A stretch of 64,000 nt of DNA from Lujinxingia vulgaris (GTDB lineage Bacteria; Myxococcota_A; Bradymonadia; Bradymonadales; Bradymonadaceae), in NCBI RefSeq assembly GCF_007997015.1, contig NZ_VOSM01000010.1, positions 1 through 64,000 on the forward strand, given 5' to 3'. A program made the position numbers and the translations under genes. The notes beneath the pieces are model-generated. The model did no database searches. It was given only the letters and a program-made list of their open reading frames with translations, and was not told the origin of the DNA. Position 1 is the first letter of the stretch, and every line of letters starts with the position of its first letter. This document shows positions 1 to 6,981 of this stretch, piece by piece.

Positions 1-2
1 GG

Positions 3-170
3 CGTCGCGGCCAGTTGAATCCCCGCCGGCTGATGGGTCTTTCGTTTGGCCGTCGACAGCCGCGCCTCAACGCACGCTCCGAGGTTGGCCCTGAGCGGCT
101 TGCCCGAACAGTCGCCGAAGACGAAATCGCAGAAGGATTCGAGATCTGCGCACGAGGATGTGAAGTTTGA
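3..170 (+). CDS. Possible C-terminal end of a protein cut by the left edge
   Basis: One forward frame is open from the first complete codon of the window to a TGA at 168-170, giving 55 residues. The tail (…VGPERLARTVAEDEI…) is mixed in composition, with alternating charged and hydrophobic residues, and does not resemble the low-complexity translations of the neighbouring repeats. No family is recognised, and the start lies outside the window. An overlapping forward frame (46-333) runs into a dispersed repeat and is less likely. The call rests only on openness and composition. Confidence 0.35.
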   Translation, partial: RRGQLNPRRLMGLSFGRRQPRLNARSEVGPERLARTVAEDEIAEGFEICARGCEV

Positions 171-247
171 AATGTCCATAAGCGCGTTAGATCAGGCTTC
201 GACCAGGGCCGCAATCAAAATCGGAAGAATCAATCAAGCAGTATTAG

Positions 248-328
248 GTGGTTGTGTGGTTGTGGGGTTGTGGGGCGCCGGGGTTCGCGATGAGGGGCGA
301 TTCGTGAGCGCGTTGGGAGATTCACGAG
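248..328 (+). repeat. Dispersed G-rich repeat, family B
   Basis: GGTTGTGTGGTTGTGGGG is followed by GGCGCCGGGGTTCGCGA and a GATTCGTGAGCG end. The same block recurs in both orientations through the window (for example 52225, 57190 and 61975-62400). It stands directly before a family D minisatellite here, as it does at 62.4 kb. No gene is seen between 171 and 438. Confidence 0.8.
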
Positions 329-329
329 T

Positions 330-432
330 ATGAAAAATCGAACGAGTACCAGCACGAGAACGAGCTACGAGTACGAGGACCAGTACGAGAACGAGCTACG
401 AGTACGAGGATCAGTACGAGCTACGAGTACGA
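330..432 (+). repeat. Minisatellite, family D (GAGTAC/GAGCTAC units)
   Basis: Degenerate copies of a ~25-bp unit built from GAGTACGAGGACCAGTAC and GAGCTAC. It reads through as a Tyr/Glu/Arg/Thr-rich translation in several frames, which is an artefact of the repeat. It ends a few bases from the stop codon of the minus-strand gene ending at 439. The same unit recurs at 41.5 and 62.5 kb. Confidence 0.8.
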
Positions 433-438
433 GCCCCC

Positions 439-690
439 TCAAAAAGGCACCTGATCCTCCCCAACCTCCCAATGATCACACGCCACCGCCCGCAATCGCG
501 CCACGTACTCCGCGTCCGCCAACCGCTCGCTGAGCGGCGCGGGGATGGCGTTGTCTTTAGGGTAGCCGTACTGCTCGCAGGCCAGTTCCTGATCCACCCA
601 GTGGGTCAGCAGCAAAATATCTTCAGCGAGCGCCTCATCCACACCGAAGATCCCCTTGATCAGCGAAACGGGATCGGGCTCATCGCTCAT
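439..690 (-). CDS. Small acidic protein of unknown function (83 aa)
   Basis: A complete 83-residue frame starting ATG at 690, with an acidic N-terminus (MSDEPDPVSL). It has no signal peptide, membrane segment or Cys cluster. The start codon overlaps the stop of the gene upstream (687-1052) in an ATGA arrangement, which implies translational coupling and supports it being real. The paired gene is an ABM-fold-like protein, so the two may work together. I do not recognise the family. The gene ends only a few bases from a family D repeat. Confidence 0.6.
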   Translation of the reverse strand: MSDEPDPVSLIKGIFGVDEALAEDILLLTHWVDQELACEQYGYPKDNAIPAPLSERLADAEYVARLRAVACDHWEVGEDQVPF

Positions 691-1052
691 GGTTCACCTG
701 GAGCGACGGGCAGCCCGCCCACCAGCAGGTCGAGCTCCTCGAAGACGATCTTTTCATCGACGGTGCAGAGCTCGCGGAAGCGGGCGTAGGCGTTCTCGTC
801 GACCTCGTCGGTGCGCTGGGACTCCCATGCCTGGCGGCTCTGCCAGCGGGAGATGGCGGTGGCGACGATCCACTCCGGGGCTTTTACGGAAGCCGCGTCG
901 TCGGGATCGGGCGCGTTGACGAGCAGCACGCTCTCCAGGGTCTGGTGGCCGGCGCGGGCGTGGGCCTGGACGACAGCGCGCCAGGCTTTTTGGAGCTCTG
1001 GAAGATCGCCCGGGCGGCAGCGCAGTTTGTAGAGGACGCGGATCGTGGACAT
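687..1052 (-). CDS. Antibiotic biosynthesis monooxygenase (ABM)-like small protein
   Basis: A 121-residue soluble protein opening MSTIRVLYKLRCRPGDLPEL and containing a later SRWQSRQAWESQ segment. This is the pattern of dimeric alpha+beta barrel ABM-type proteins: a beta strand, 'pg…eel..aw', then 'W.s.eaw..h'. Family members are cofactor-free monooxygenases, haem-binding proteins, or have no known activity, and no substrate can be named here. An in-frame GTG at 1061 is an alternative start; ATG 1052 was chosen because it begins the conserved strand. It lies 44 bases below the sigma factor gene and overlaps the next gene by 4 bases, so all may be one transcript with the metallothionein. Confidence 0.6.
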   Translation of the reverse strand: MSTIRVLYKLRCRPGDLPELQKAWRAVVQAHARAGHQTLESVLLVNAPDPDDAASVKAPEWIVATAISRWQSRQAWESQRTDEVDENAYARFRELCTVDEKIVFEELDLLVGGLPVAPGEP

Positions 1053-1096
1053 CGGGGGCACCGAAGATCAAGAAGATCAAAAAATGAGGCTGAGGC

Positions 1097-1639
1097 TCAG
1101 GGGCAGTCGCAGCTTAAGCATTCGCGGGTGGAGGTGGTGCCGCAGCGCTCCAGAAGCTCCTGGCGCAGGGCTTTTCGGGCGCGGTGCAGGCGCACAGACG
1201 CGTTGGTGTCGCTGATGCCGAGCGCGTCGGCGGCGTCTTGCACCGCTTCGTCGTTGAGAATCACGCGGGTGAGGATCTCGGCGTAGGCCGGGGAGAGATC
1301 TTCGAGCGCGTCGATGCCGCAGGCGCAGGTGGCGTCGCTGGCGTCGGGGGCCGGATGAAGATCGGGGGCGGGCTCGACGGCCAGGCGGCGGCGTTTGTGG
1401 GCGTCGCGGCTCATGCGGCGGAGTTGGTCGATGGCCTGGCGGCGCACGATGGTGGCGAACCAGCCCTCGAGTTTTTCGGGATCGTCAAGCGTGTGGAGCT
1501 GGTCGGCCGCGCGCACCAACGCCTGCTGGACGGCGTCCTCGGCGTCGGCGCGCGCTTGCAGGCTGCGCGCGGCCAGCCCCACCCAGCGCTCCCAGTGTCG
1601 CATCAACTCGGCGATGGCCTCGTCGGGATGGTGTCTCAT
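1097..1639 (-). CDS. ECF RNA polymerase sigma factor with metal-sensor-like cysteines (CorE/ECF44-like)
   Basis: Start taken at ATG 1639 (MRHHPDEAIAEL), giving 180 residues; the open frame runs further upstream but only as Ala/Pro-rich antisense of the metallothionein. Region 2 spans about residues 8-85 (core-binding DAEDAVQQALVRA, then WFATIVRRQAIDQLRR). Region 4 with its HTH spans about 112-162 (ILNDEAVQDAADALGI…ASVRLHRARKAL). A C-A-C motif sits in the linker (C105, C107), and the C-terminus carries C166, C174, C177 and C179. Known: Myxococcus CorE-type ECF factors combine linker and C-terminal cysteines to sense copper, cadmium or zinc without an anti-sigma factor. Inference: this is a direct metal sensor controlling the metallothionein 40 bases upstream. 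No anti-sigma gene is adjacent. Confidence 0.88.
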   Translation of the reverse strand: MRHHPDEAIAELMRHWERWVGLAARSLQARADAEDAVQQALVRAADQLHTLDDPEKLEGWFATIVRRQAIDQLRRMSRDAHKRRRLAVEPAPDLHPAPDASDATCACGIDALEDLSPAYAEILTRVILNDEAVQDAADALGISDTNASVRLHRARKALRQELLERCGTTSTRECLSCDCP

Positions 1640-1679
1640 GGGTCGACTCCGGGTGGGTTTTTCAATCAGGGCGCTTGGT

Positions 1680-1850
1680 TCAGCAGCAGCTTGAGGGCGA
1701 GGCGGGCTGATTATCGGCGCAGCCACACTCCGGGGGGCAGTCGCAGTCGGGGCCGCACTGGCAGGTCTCACCGCAGCAGCAGCCGCCTTCGACGGCGGGT
1801 TGGCCACATTCACACGAGGAGCAGCAGGTGTTTTCGTTCAGGTCCGTCAT
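1680..1850 (-). CDS. Metallothionein-like Cys-rich protein (56 aa)
   Basis: A 56-codon frame from ATG 1850 to TGA 1680, preceded by CGGAGAAGACC as ribosome-binding site. Fifteen of 56 residues are Cys (positions 9, 10, 13, 15, 24, 25, 26, 30, 32, 36, 38, 42, 44, 55, 56), arranged as CC, CxC and CCC clusters, including CGETCQCGPDCDCPPECGC. There are no aromatic residues and no signal peptide. Expected role: cytoplasmic binding of soft metals (Cu, Zn, Cd) through Cys thiolates. It differs from SmtA-type bacterial metallothioneins in having no His or aromatic residues. The stop is 40 bases above the ECF sigma start on the same strand, so the two look co-transcribed. It is short and easily missed by gene callers. 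Confidence 0.85.
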   Translation of the reverse strand: MTDLNENTCCSSCECGQPAVEGGCCCGETCQCGPDCDCPPECGCADNQPASPSSCC

Positions 1851-2007
1851 GGTCTTCTCCGAGTTTTTTCGATGTGAGGCTCAGGCCCAAACCCATGTCG
1901 GGCCCATGTCGAAGGCTCGTTGGTGGCCTTCATAGAGAAGACGGGGTTCCGGTGGGAGATCTTACAGGTGAGTCGTGATTTTTGTGCCAACAAACATCGT
2001 TCGTAGC

Positions 2008-2070
2008 CGACCGGGAGACGGACGTTAGCCAGTGTTTATGCGGGTGAGGTCCGTCCCTAGGTCGGTCTGG
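2008..2070 (+). repeat. Family C palindromic repeat, with inverted flank
   Basis: CCGACCGGGAGACGGACGTT … TTTATGCGGGTGA, the dispersed family C unit, is followed by CCGTCCCTAGGTCGGTC, which is inverted relative to it. It sits between the deoB stop and the metallothionein start. The rest of 1851-2117 shows no gene. Confidence 0.7.
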
Positions 2071-2117
2071 TTTGCAGGATCAGCGTGAGGGTGAACATGC
2101 CGCCCTGATTGAAAAAA

Positions 2118-3296
2118 TCAGCCCAGATCAATGGGTTCACCGATGTTCCATTCCACGCCAAAATACGCGCCAAGCGTGGCGCCGATATCCGCAAAAGAGG
2201 CGCGGGTGCCCAGCGGGCGGCCCGGCGCGGTGCGGCCCTTTTCGATGATGAGCAGCGGCACGTACTCGCGGGTGTGGTCGGTGCCCGGGTAGGTGGGGTC
2301 GTTGCCGTGGTCGGCAGTGATGATGAGCAGATCGCCCTCGTCGAGCGCCTCGATGATCGAGGGGAGTTGGCGGTCGAAGGTCATCAGGGCGTCGGCGTAG
2401 CCGCGGGGGTTGCGGCGGTGGCCGTAGAGGGCGTCGAAGTCGACGAGGTTCGTGAAGATCAGCCCCGTGCGGTCTTTGATGCAGTCGATGGTGAGCTCGA
2501 CGCCGTGGTCGTTGGTTTTGCTCTTGAGCTCGTCGCTCAAGCCCTGGTGGGCGTAGATATTACCGATCTTGCCGATGCCCGTGGTGCGGATGCCGGCGGC
2601 CTGCAGGCGGTCGAGCACCGTCTCGCTGGGCGGCGGAAAGGTAAAATCTTTGCGATTGGCCGTGCGCTTAAAGTCCGGAAATTCGCCGACGAAGGGCCGG
2701 GCGATGACGCGGGATTGGCCGCGGGGGATGACGATGTCGTAGGCGATCTCGCACCACTTATAGAGGGTCTCCAGCGGCACGACGTCTTCGTGGGCGGCGA
2801 TCTGGAAGACCGGGTCGGCGGAGGTGTAGACGATGGGCTTGCCGGTTTTGATATGCTCCTGGCCGAGCTCTTCGATGATCACGGTGCCGCTGGCGGCGCG
2901 GTTTCCCAACACGCCGGGGACCCCGGTTTTTTCGATAAATTCCTGGATGATCTCGTCGGTAAAGCCGTCGGGGAAGGTGCGAAAAGGTTTGTCGGGGATG
3001 ATGCCCACAAACTCCCAGTGGCCGGTGGCGGTGTCTTTGCCGTGGGCTTTTTCGGCCATGCGGCCGTAGTGGGCCGAGGGGCTGGCGACCGGCTCAAGCT
3101 GCGGAATGCCCTCGATGTTGCCCATGCCTAAGGCGCGCATGTTGGGGATCTCAAAGTCGCTGATGGCCTCGGCGATATGCCCCAGCGTATGCGAGCCCAC
3201 GTCGCCGTAGTCGGCCGCGTCGGGCAACTCGCCAACGCCGACGGAGTCCAGAACGATGAGAACGGCGCGTTTTTCCAGAGAGGGAAGCTGGGTCAT
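2118..3296 (-). CDS. deoB: Phosphopentomutase
   Basis: A 392-residue protein of the alkaline-phosphatase-superfamily phosphopentomutases, near the usual ~390-410. It interconverts ribose/deoxyribose 1- and 5-phosphates in nucleoside salvage, using two Mn ions and a phosphothreonine. Visible signatures: VLDSVGVGELPDA near the N-terminus (metal-binding Asp), SHTLGHIAE, KDTATGHWEF (active-site Thr region), and TADHGNDPTYPGTDHTREYV near the C-terminus (metal-binding Asp/His set). Start ATG 3296. It is transcribed away from the TPR protein at 3439, with a ~140-base shared promoter region. No other deo genes are adjacent. Confidence 0.97.
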   Translation of the reverse strand: MTQLPSLEKRAVLIVLDSVGVGELPDAADYGDVGSHTLGHIAEAISDFEIPNMRALGMGNIEGIPQLEPVASPSAHYGRMAEKAHGKDTATGHWEFVGIIPDKPFRTFPDGFTDEIIQEFIEKTGVPGVLGNRAASGTVIIEELGQEHIKTGKPIVYTSADPVFQIAAHEDVVPLETLYKWCEIAYDIVIPRGQSRVIARPFVGEFPDFKRTANRKDFTFPPPSETVLDRLQAAGIRTTGIGKIGNIYAHQGLSDELKSKTNDHGVELTIDCIKDRTGLIFTNLVDFDALYGHRRNPRGYADALMTFDRQLPSIIEALDEGDLLIITADHGNDPTYPGTDHTREYVPLLIIEKGRTAPGRPLGTRASFADIGATLGAYFGVEWNIGEPIDLG

Positions 3297-3438
3297 GATC
3301 TTGTCCCGGGGGTTGAGGTTGGGGTATCCCGGCGCTGCTGAAAGTTCGAGAGCGGGGCGTACTCGCCCAACTTAGCGCGCGATAGGAATGATGGCCAGAG
3401 GGTCATCTGCCGCGCGCGCAGACCCGATGGGATGTTCA

Positions 3439-4440
3439 ATGAAGGTGGTGGTGATGCGAAGGCTCGTGGTGGTGTGGGTGGCGCTGGTGGTGCTGGGGTG
3501 GAGTGTCTCGGCCAGCGCCCAGATGATTGAGCCTTATCAGGGACCGGAGACCGGTCTGTTGCGCGGGGACGCCTACTACTACGAGGGCGACTACTACCGC
3601 GCGCTGACCGCCTACAAAGATTTTCTGCGCGAAGCCCCCGACGACCGCCGCGCCGAGCGGGTGCGCCTGAAGATGGCCTGGGTCTATTTCAATGTGGGGG
3701 AGCACGGGGAGGCCGCCCGCGAGCTCGACCGGCTGGCGGCCCAGGCCGAGGACGTTATCGTGGGGTGGTGGGCGCGCTACTACTACGGGCAGGTCGCCCT
3801 GGCCTCGGATCGGCGGCCGCTGGCCGAGCGTGCTTTTGAGGAGGTGATCACAACCTGTGAGCCCTATGTGGCGCGGGTTGGTGAGCCCACCGACGATCCG
3901 GAGATCCGCGAATGCCTGGAGCTTTCCAGCGCCGCCACCCTGGGGCTTGCCAGGCTGGAGGCGGTGCGCCACGACTTTGATGCAGCGAGCCGCAGGCTGC
4001 GCGCGATGCCCGGGGTGAGCCCGCTGGCCGGCGATGCTGCCGAGATCGCCGATCTCGTGGAGGGGCTGGAGATTCCCCGAAAAAGCCCGGCGCTGGCCGG
4101 CATCCTGTCGATCGTGCCGGGGCTGGGGCATGTGTACCTGGGGCAGTACGGGAGCGCCTTTGTGGCATTTTTGTGGAACGGCGCGTTTATCTACGCCATC
4201 GTCGACTCGGTGCTGGCCGGGCGCTACGGGCAGGCCGTGCTCATCGGGCTTGTGGAGTCGATCTGGTACGGGGGCACGATCTTTGGCGCGGTGGGCGGCG
4301 CGCACCGCTTTAACCGCGACGCGATGCGGGTCGTCGAAGACGGGCTGCGCCGCGATCTTCTTGAGCTCTATCGCGATGAGCCCTGGCCGGCGCGTTTTCC
4401 GGCGCATCCGGCCTATCTGGAGCTGTCGATTCCCTTTTGA
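3439..4440 (+). CDS. Secreted TPR protein with C-terminal hydrophobic domain
   Basis: Start taken at ATG 3439 (MKVVVMRRLVVVWVALVVLG), which gives a signal peptide ending SVSASAQ; the frame is open further upstream but without a signal sequence. About residues 35-200 form TPR-like helical hairpins (RGDAYYYEGDYYRALTAYKDFL, VYFNVGEHGEAARELDRL). About 215-310 are hydrophobic: LAGILSIVPGLGHVYLGQYG, then FVAFLWNGAFIYAIVDSVLAG and an SIWYGGTIFGAVGGAHRFN segment. This plan (TPR plus a glycine-rich 'PGLGhvYlG' membrane domain) is common in uncharacterised deltaproteobacterial envelope proteins. Role unknown, probably envelope assembly or scaffolding. 333 aa. Confidence 0.8.
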   Translation: MKVVVMRRLVVVWVALVVLGWSVSASAQMIEPYQGPETGLLRGDAYYYEGDYYRALTAYKDFLREAPDDRRAERVRLKMAWVYFNVGEHGEAARELDRLAAQAEDVIVGWWARYYYGQVALASDRRPLAERAFEEVITTCEPYVARVGEPTDDPEIRECLELSSAATLGLARLEAVRHDFDAASRRLRAMPGVSPLAGDAAEIADLVEGLEIPRKSPALAGILSIVPGLGHVYLGQYGSAFVAFLWNGAFIYAIVDSVLAGRYGQAVLIGLVESIWYGGTIFGAVGGAHRFNRDAMRVVEDGLRRDLLELYRDEPWPARFPAHPAYLELSIPF

Positions 4441-4474
4441 TGCCCAACAGGTGAGATCGGCGGTCGGGAAGGTG

Positions 4475-4698
4475 TTTTGAGTTTCCAAAACGCGAGATCG
4501 GCGGTCGTTGGCGGGGCAGTGCGTTCTCAAAACACGAGAGCGAGCGTCGCGAACGCGCTGAAGTGCAGAAAATCGTGAGGGCGACTGTCGCGAACGCGAC
4601 CGACCTGCTCCACGCGACGAGGGCGAGCGTCGCGAACGCGAGTTAATTCTGCAAAAGGAGAGCTCGGTGAGCGGCGAGCGCGTTTTGGAAACTCAAAA
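4475..4698. repeat. ~224-bp element bounded by a perfect 20-bp inverted repeat
   Basis: TTTTGAGTTTCCAAAACGCG at 4475-4494 is matched exactly, inverted, by CGCGTTTTGGAAACTCAAAA at 4679-4698. Inside are three spaced copies of GTCGCGAACGCG with GGCGAGCG/GGCGACT lead-ins. No ORF of note lies within. The size and ends suggest a MITE-like element, or a long-range hairpin at the 3' end of the TPR gene; no target-site duplication was identified by eye. Confidence 0.6.
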
Positions 4699-5082
4699 CG
4701 CGCGTTCGGCGGTCGGGGCGACGTTTTCGGGTGGGGACGGGCTTAGCGCGGCACTCGCCGCGATGTTTTGATCCGGGGCGACGTGTGCGCGGCGGTCGGG
4801 ATGAGGGGCTCAGGTGGGGAAGGGCCGACCGCGGCGGTCGGGGAGGCGTTTTGAGCCATGGCGGGCAAACATTTCGATCGCATCACGAGGGTATGAACGC
4901 GTGCACAGGCTGAGCAAAGGTGGCAGATTCTTTTGACCAGGGGCTACGATTTGAATGAGGGGTTGGGGCTGCAAGTTCTGAAATTAATTGCGGAATCCGG
5001 GTTTGAAGCTCGGGGGCTCGCGGCGTAAGGTTGGCGCGACCTGGCGAGTGAAGCGCCGGCGCATGTTGGAAAAAGGCAAAAG
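4699..5082. other. Intergenic region without recognisable genes
   Basis: G-rich sequence with scattered GGCGGTCGGG motifs related to those inside the preceding element, and CCGACCGCGGCGGTCGG, a short palindrome near 4830. Short open frames here lack ribosome-binding sites and protein-like composition. The leader of the YprB-like gene lies at the right end. Confidence 0.5.
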
Positions 5083-6768
5083 ATGTCGAGCAAGTTTCGA
5101 AATCGGCTGGAGCGGCTGCATGACGCCCACCAGAGGGGGCGCGAGAGTCAGTCGGGGCCCAGCGGGGTGTTTGAGGCCGGGGCGGTGGGGGAGAGTGAAG
5201 TGCGCCAGGTGAATGGCGAGCGCGCTTCTGATGTGGAAGGATTTGATGATGCGGGGACGAGCTCGGGGTCGATCGTGCGCTCGTCGTCGAAAAAAGCGTC
5301 CCGGGGAGGCGCGCGCGCGCGTCGGAGAAGCTCGGGAGGGGCGCGGAGGTCGCGTCGTCGAAGCGCGTCGGGAGGGGCGCGGGCGGGGGCATCAGCACGG
5401 GCAAACGCTGGCTACGATAGCGACGACCGAAGCTCCCTGACTGAAAAAAGCTGGGGGCAGTGGGGCGCGGAGAAAAAGGGGGAGTTCTGGTTGCTGCGCG
5501 AGGATGTGGCGGCAGGGGAGGTGCATGGAAATTACACCGTGCGGCAGTGCCTGGGGGCTGACCATCGCTTGATCTCAAAAGTCGATCCGGGCTGCCCGGG
5601 GGTGCGGCCGGAGGGGCTGCTTTATATGGACACCGAGACCAGCGGGCTCGGGCAGGGGGCGCTGGCCTTTTGTGTGGGCATCGGGTTCTGGCAGGGCGAA
5701 AACTTTGTGGTGGAGCAGCTTTTGCTCGATAGCAGCGACCCGGCCGGGGAGCGGGCGATGCTGGCGTATTTCGCAACCATGCTGCGGGAGCGGCATATGC
5801 TGGTGACCTTTAACGGCCGGCGTTTTGATGTGCCGCTGCTCTCGCGTCGCTATGCGCGCCATCAGATGAGCGATCCTTTCGGGGGGCGCCAGCATCTGGA
5901 TCTTTTGCCCACCGCGAGGCGGCATTTTGTGGGGCGAAAGCGCTACAAACTCTCCAGTCTTGAAGAAGATATTCTCAATTTCCACCGCGTGGATGATGTG
6001 CCGGGGCGAGAGATTCCGGCGTTGTGGGAGCGTTTCGAGCGGGGGGAGGCGGTGCCGAAGATGCGGGGGATGCTGGAGCATAATCGTCACGATATCGTCT
6101 CGATGGCGGCGCTTCTGGCGGCGCAGATCGAGGCGGTCGGAGGTGTTTCAAAAAGTACAATGAGGGGGGCTTCGTCGAGTACGTCGAAAAATTCGACGGG
6201 GGGGATTTCGTCGGCGGCGACCAGGGCGAGTGGCGGGGCGCAGAGCGGTGGCGACGAGGCGTTTGGCCGGGCGTCGTCGGGGGGCTCAAAGGTCAGTGAA
6301 GTGGCGAGTCGGCTGGAGCGGACGTATCGGCTGCGGTCGAGTTTTTCCGAAAATTCGGGGAGGCGCTCGGAGGGGGCGGGGCTGAGTGGTGAGAGGCCTG
6401 TGGGGCGCGTCCATGCTGGCGATGGTGCGACCCAGGGTCGGACATCGTCGCGCGATTACGGGGCGGAAAGGACGACCGAGGGTCGGGCGCCGACGCCTCA
6501 AAGTATGGACGAGGAGCGGGATTTCGGGTCGGGCGAAAGTGAGGATCCGAATCTGAAGGAGAGAGTGCGCTCGTTGAGGGCGGCGGCGCGAGCGATGATC
6601 GACGCGCAGCTCTTTCATCAGGCCGCGCCCACGCTTTTTGAGCTCGTCGCACTCTCGCCAGACGATCGTTTCGGCCTTCAAATGCTCGCGCGCTACTACC
6701 GCCAGGCCGGTGAGACGCAGCTTGCCGAGGTGATGGAGGCGCGCTTTCGGAGCGCCGGAGGTGGTTGA
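5083..6768 (+). CDS. YprB-type RNase H-fold 3'-5' exonuclease with TPR tail
   Basis: 561 residues. About residues 1-125 are Arg/Ser/Gly-rich and low complexity. About 140-355 is an RNase_H_2 (YprB) domain: LLYMDTETSGLG around 180-190 carries the DxE exonuclease motif, LVTFNGRRFDVPLLSRR supplies the second acidic motif, HLDLLPTARR and YKLSSLEEDIL follow, and HNRHDIVSMAAL around 332-343 is the DEDDh-type HxxxD motif. About 355-490 is another disordered Ser/Gly/Arg stretch, and 495-555 reads as a TPR pair (AARAMIDAQLFHQAAPTLFELVAL…). Known family role: predicted DNA/RNA exonuclease, often beside a DEAD helicase (YprA), which is absent here. The low-complexity arms make it much longer than the core family. 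It precedes recC by ~210 bases, a plausible DNA-repair neighbourhood. Confidence 0.85.
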   Translation: MSSKFRNRLERLHDAHQRGRESQSGPSGVFEAGAVGESEVRQVNGERASDVEGFDDAGTSSGSIVRSSSKKASRGGARARRRSSGGARRSRRRSASGGARAGASARANAGYDSDDRSSLTEKSWGQWGAEKKGEFWLLREDVAAGEVHGNYTVRQCLGADHRLISKVDPGCPGVRPEGLLYMDTETSGLGQGALAFCVGIGFWQGENFVVEQLLLDSSDPAGERAMLAYFATMLRERHMLVTFNGRRFDVPLLSRRYARHQMSDPFGGRQHLDLLPTARRHFVGRKRYKLSSLEEDILNFHRVDDVPGREIPALWERFERGEAVPKMRGMLEHNRHDIVSMAALLAAQIEAVGGVSKSTMRGASSSTSKNSTGGISSAATRASGGAQSGGDEAFGRASSGGSKVSEVASRLERTYRLRSSFSENSGRRSEGAGLSGERPVGRVHAGDGATQGRTSSRDYGAERTTEGRAPTPQSMDEERDFGSGESEDPNLKERVRSLRAAARAMIDAQLFHQAAPTLFELVALSPDDRFGLQMLARYYRQAGETQLAEVMEARFRSAGGG

Positions 6769-6981
6769 TCGTTTCGATGATTTTGCCAGGCGCTTTGCGT
6801 TGAGGTGCATCGGATGTGATTTTTTGTAAATCGCCTAAACGCCTTCAAATACGGGCTTTTCGGGCCTTCTGGGCGCTCTTGTAAGCCTATTTCGATCATT
6901 TATGCCTTCGATCTTCGGGGGAGTTGGGGCTATAACCCTCCAACAATGATGTGAACCCCTGTCGCGTGGTGGGAGCCTTTT

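Noticed and set aside
46-333. 95-codon plus-strand ORF at the left edge
   Set aside because: It runs into a family B repeat (CVVVGLWGAG is the repeat translation) and has no ribosome-binding site.
1640-1813. Ala/Pro-rich N-terminal extension of the sigma factor
   Set aside because: It overlaps the metallothionein gene on the same strand in another frame and has no sigma-factor similarity; ATG 1639 starts at the normal place.
2109-3131. Long plus-strand ORF of 340 codons
   Set aside because: Antisense shadow of deoB; Val/Gly/Asp-rich composition typical of a reversed GC-rich gene.
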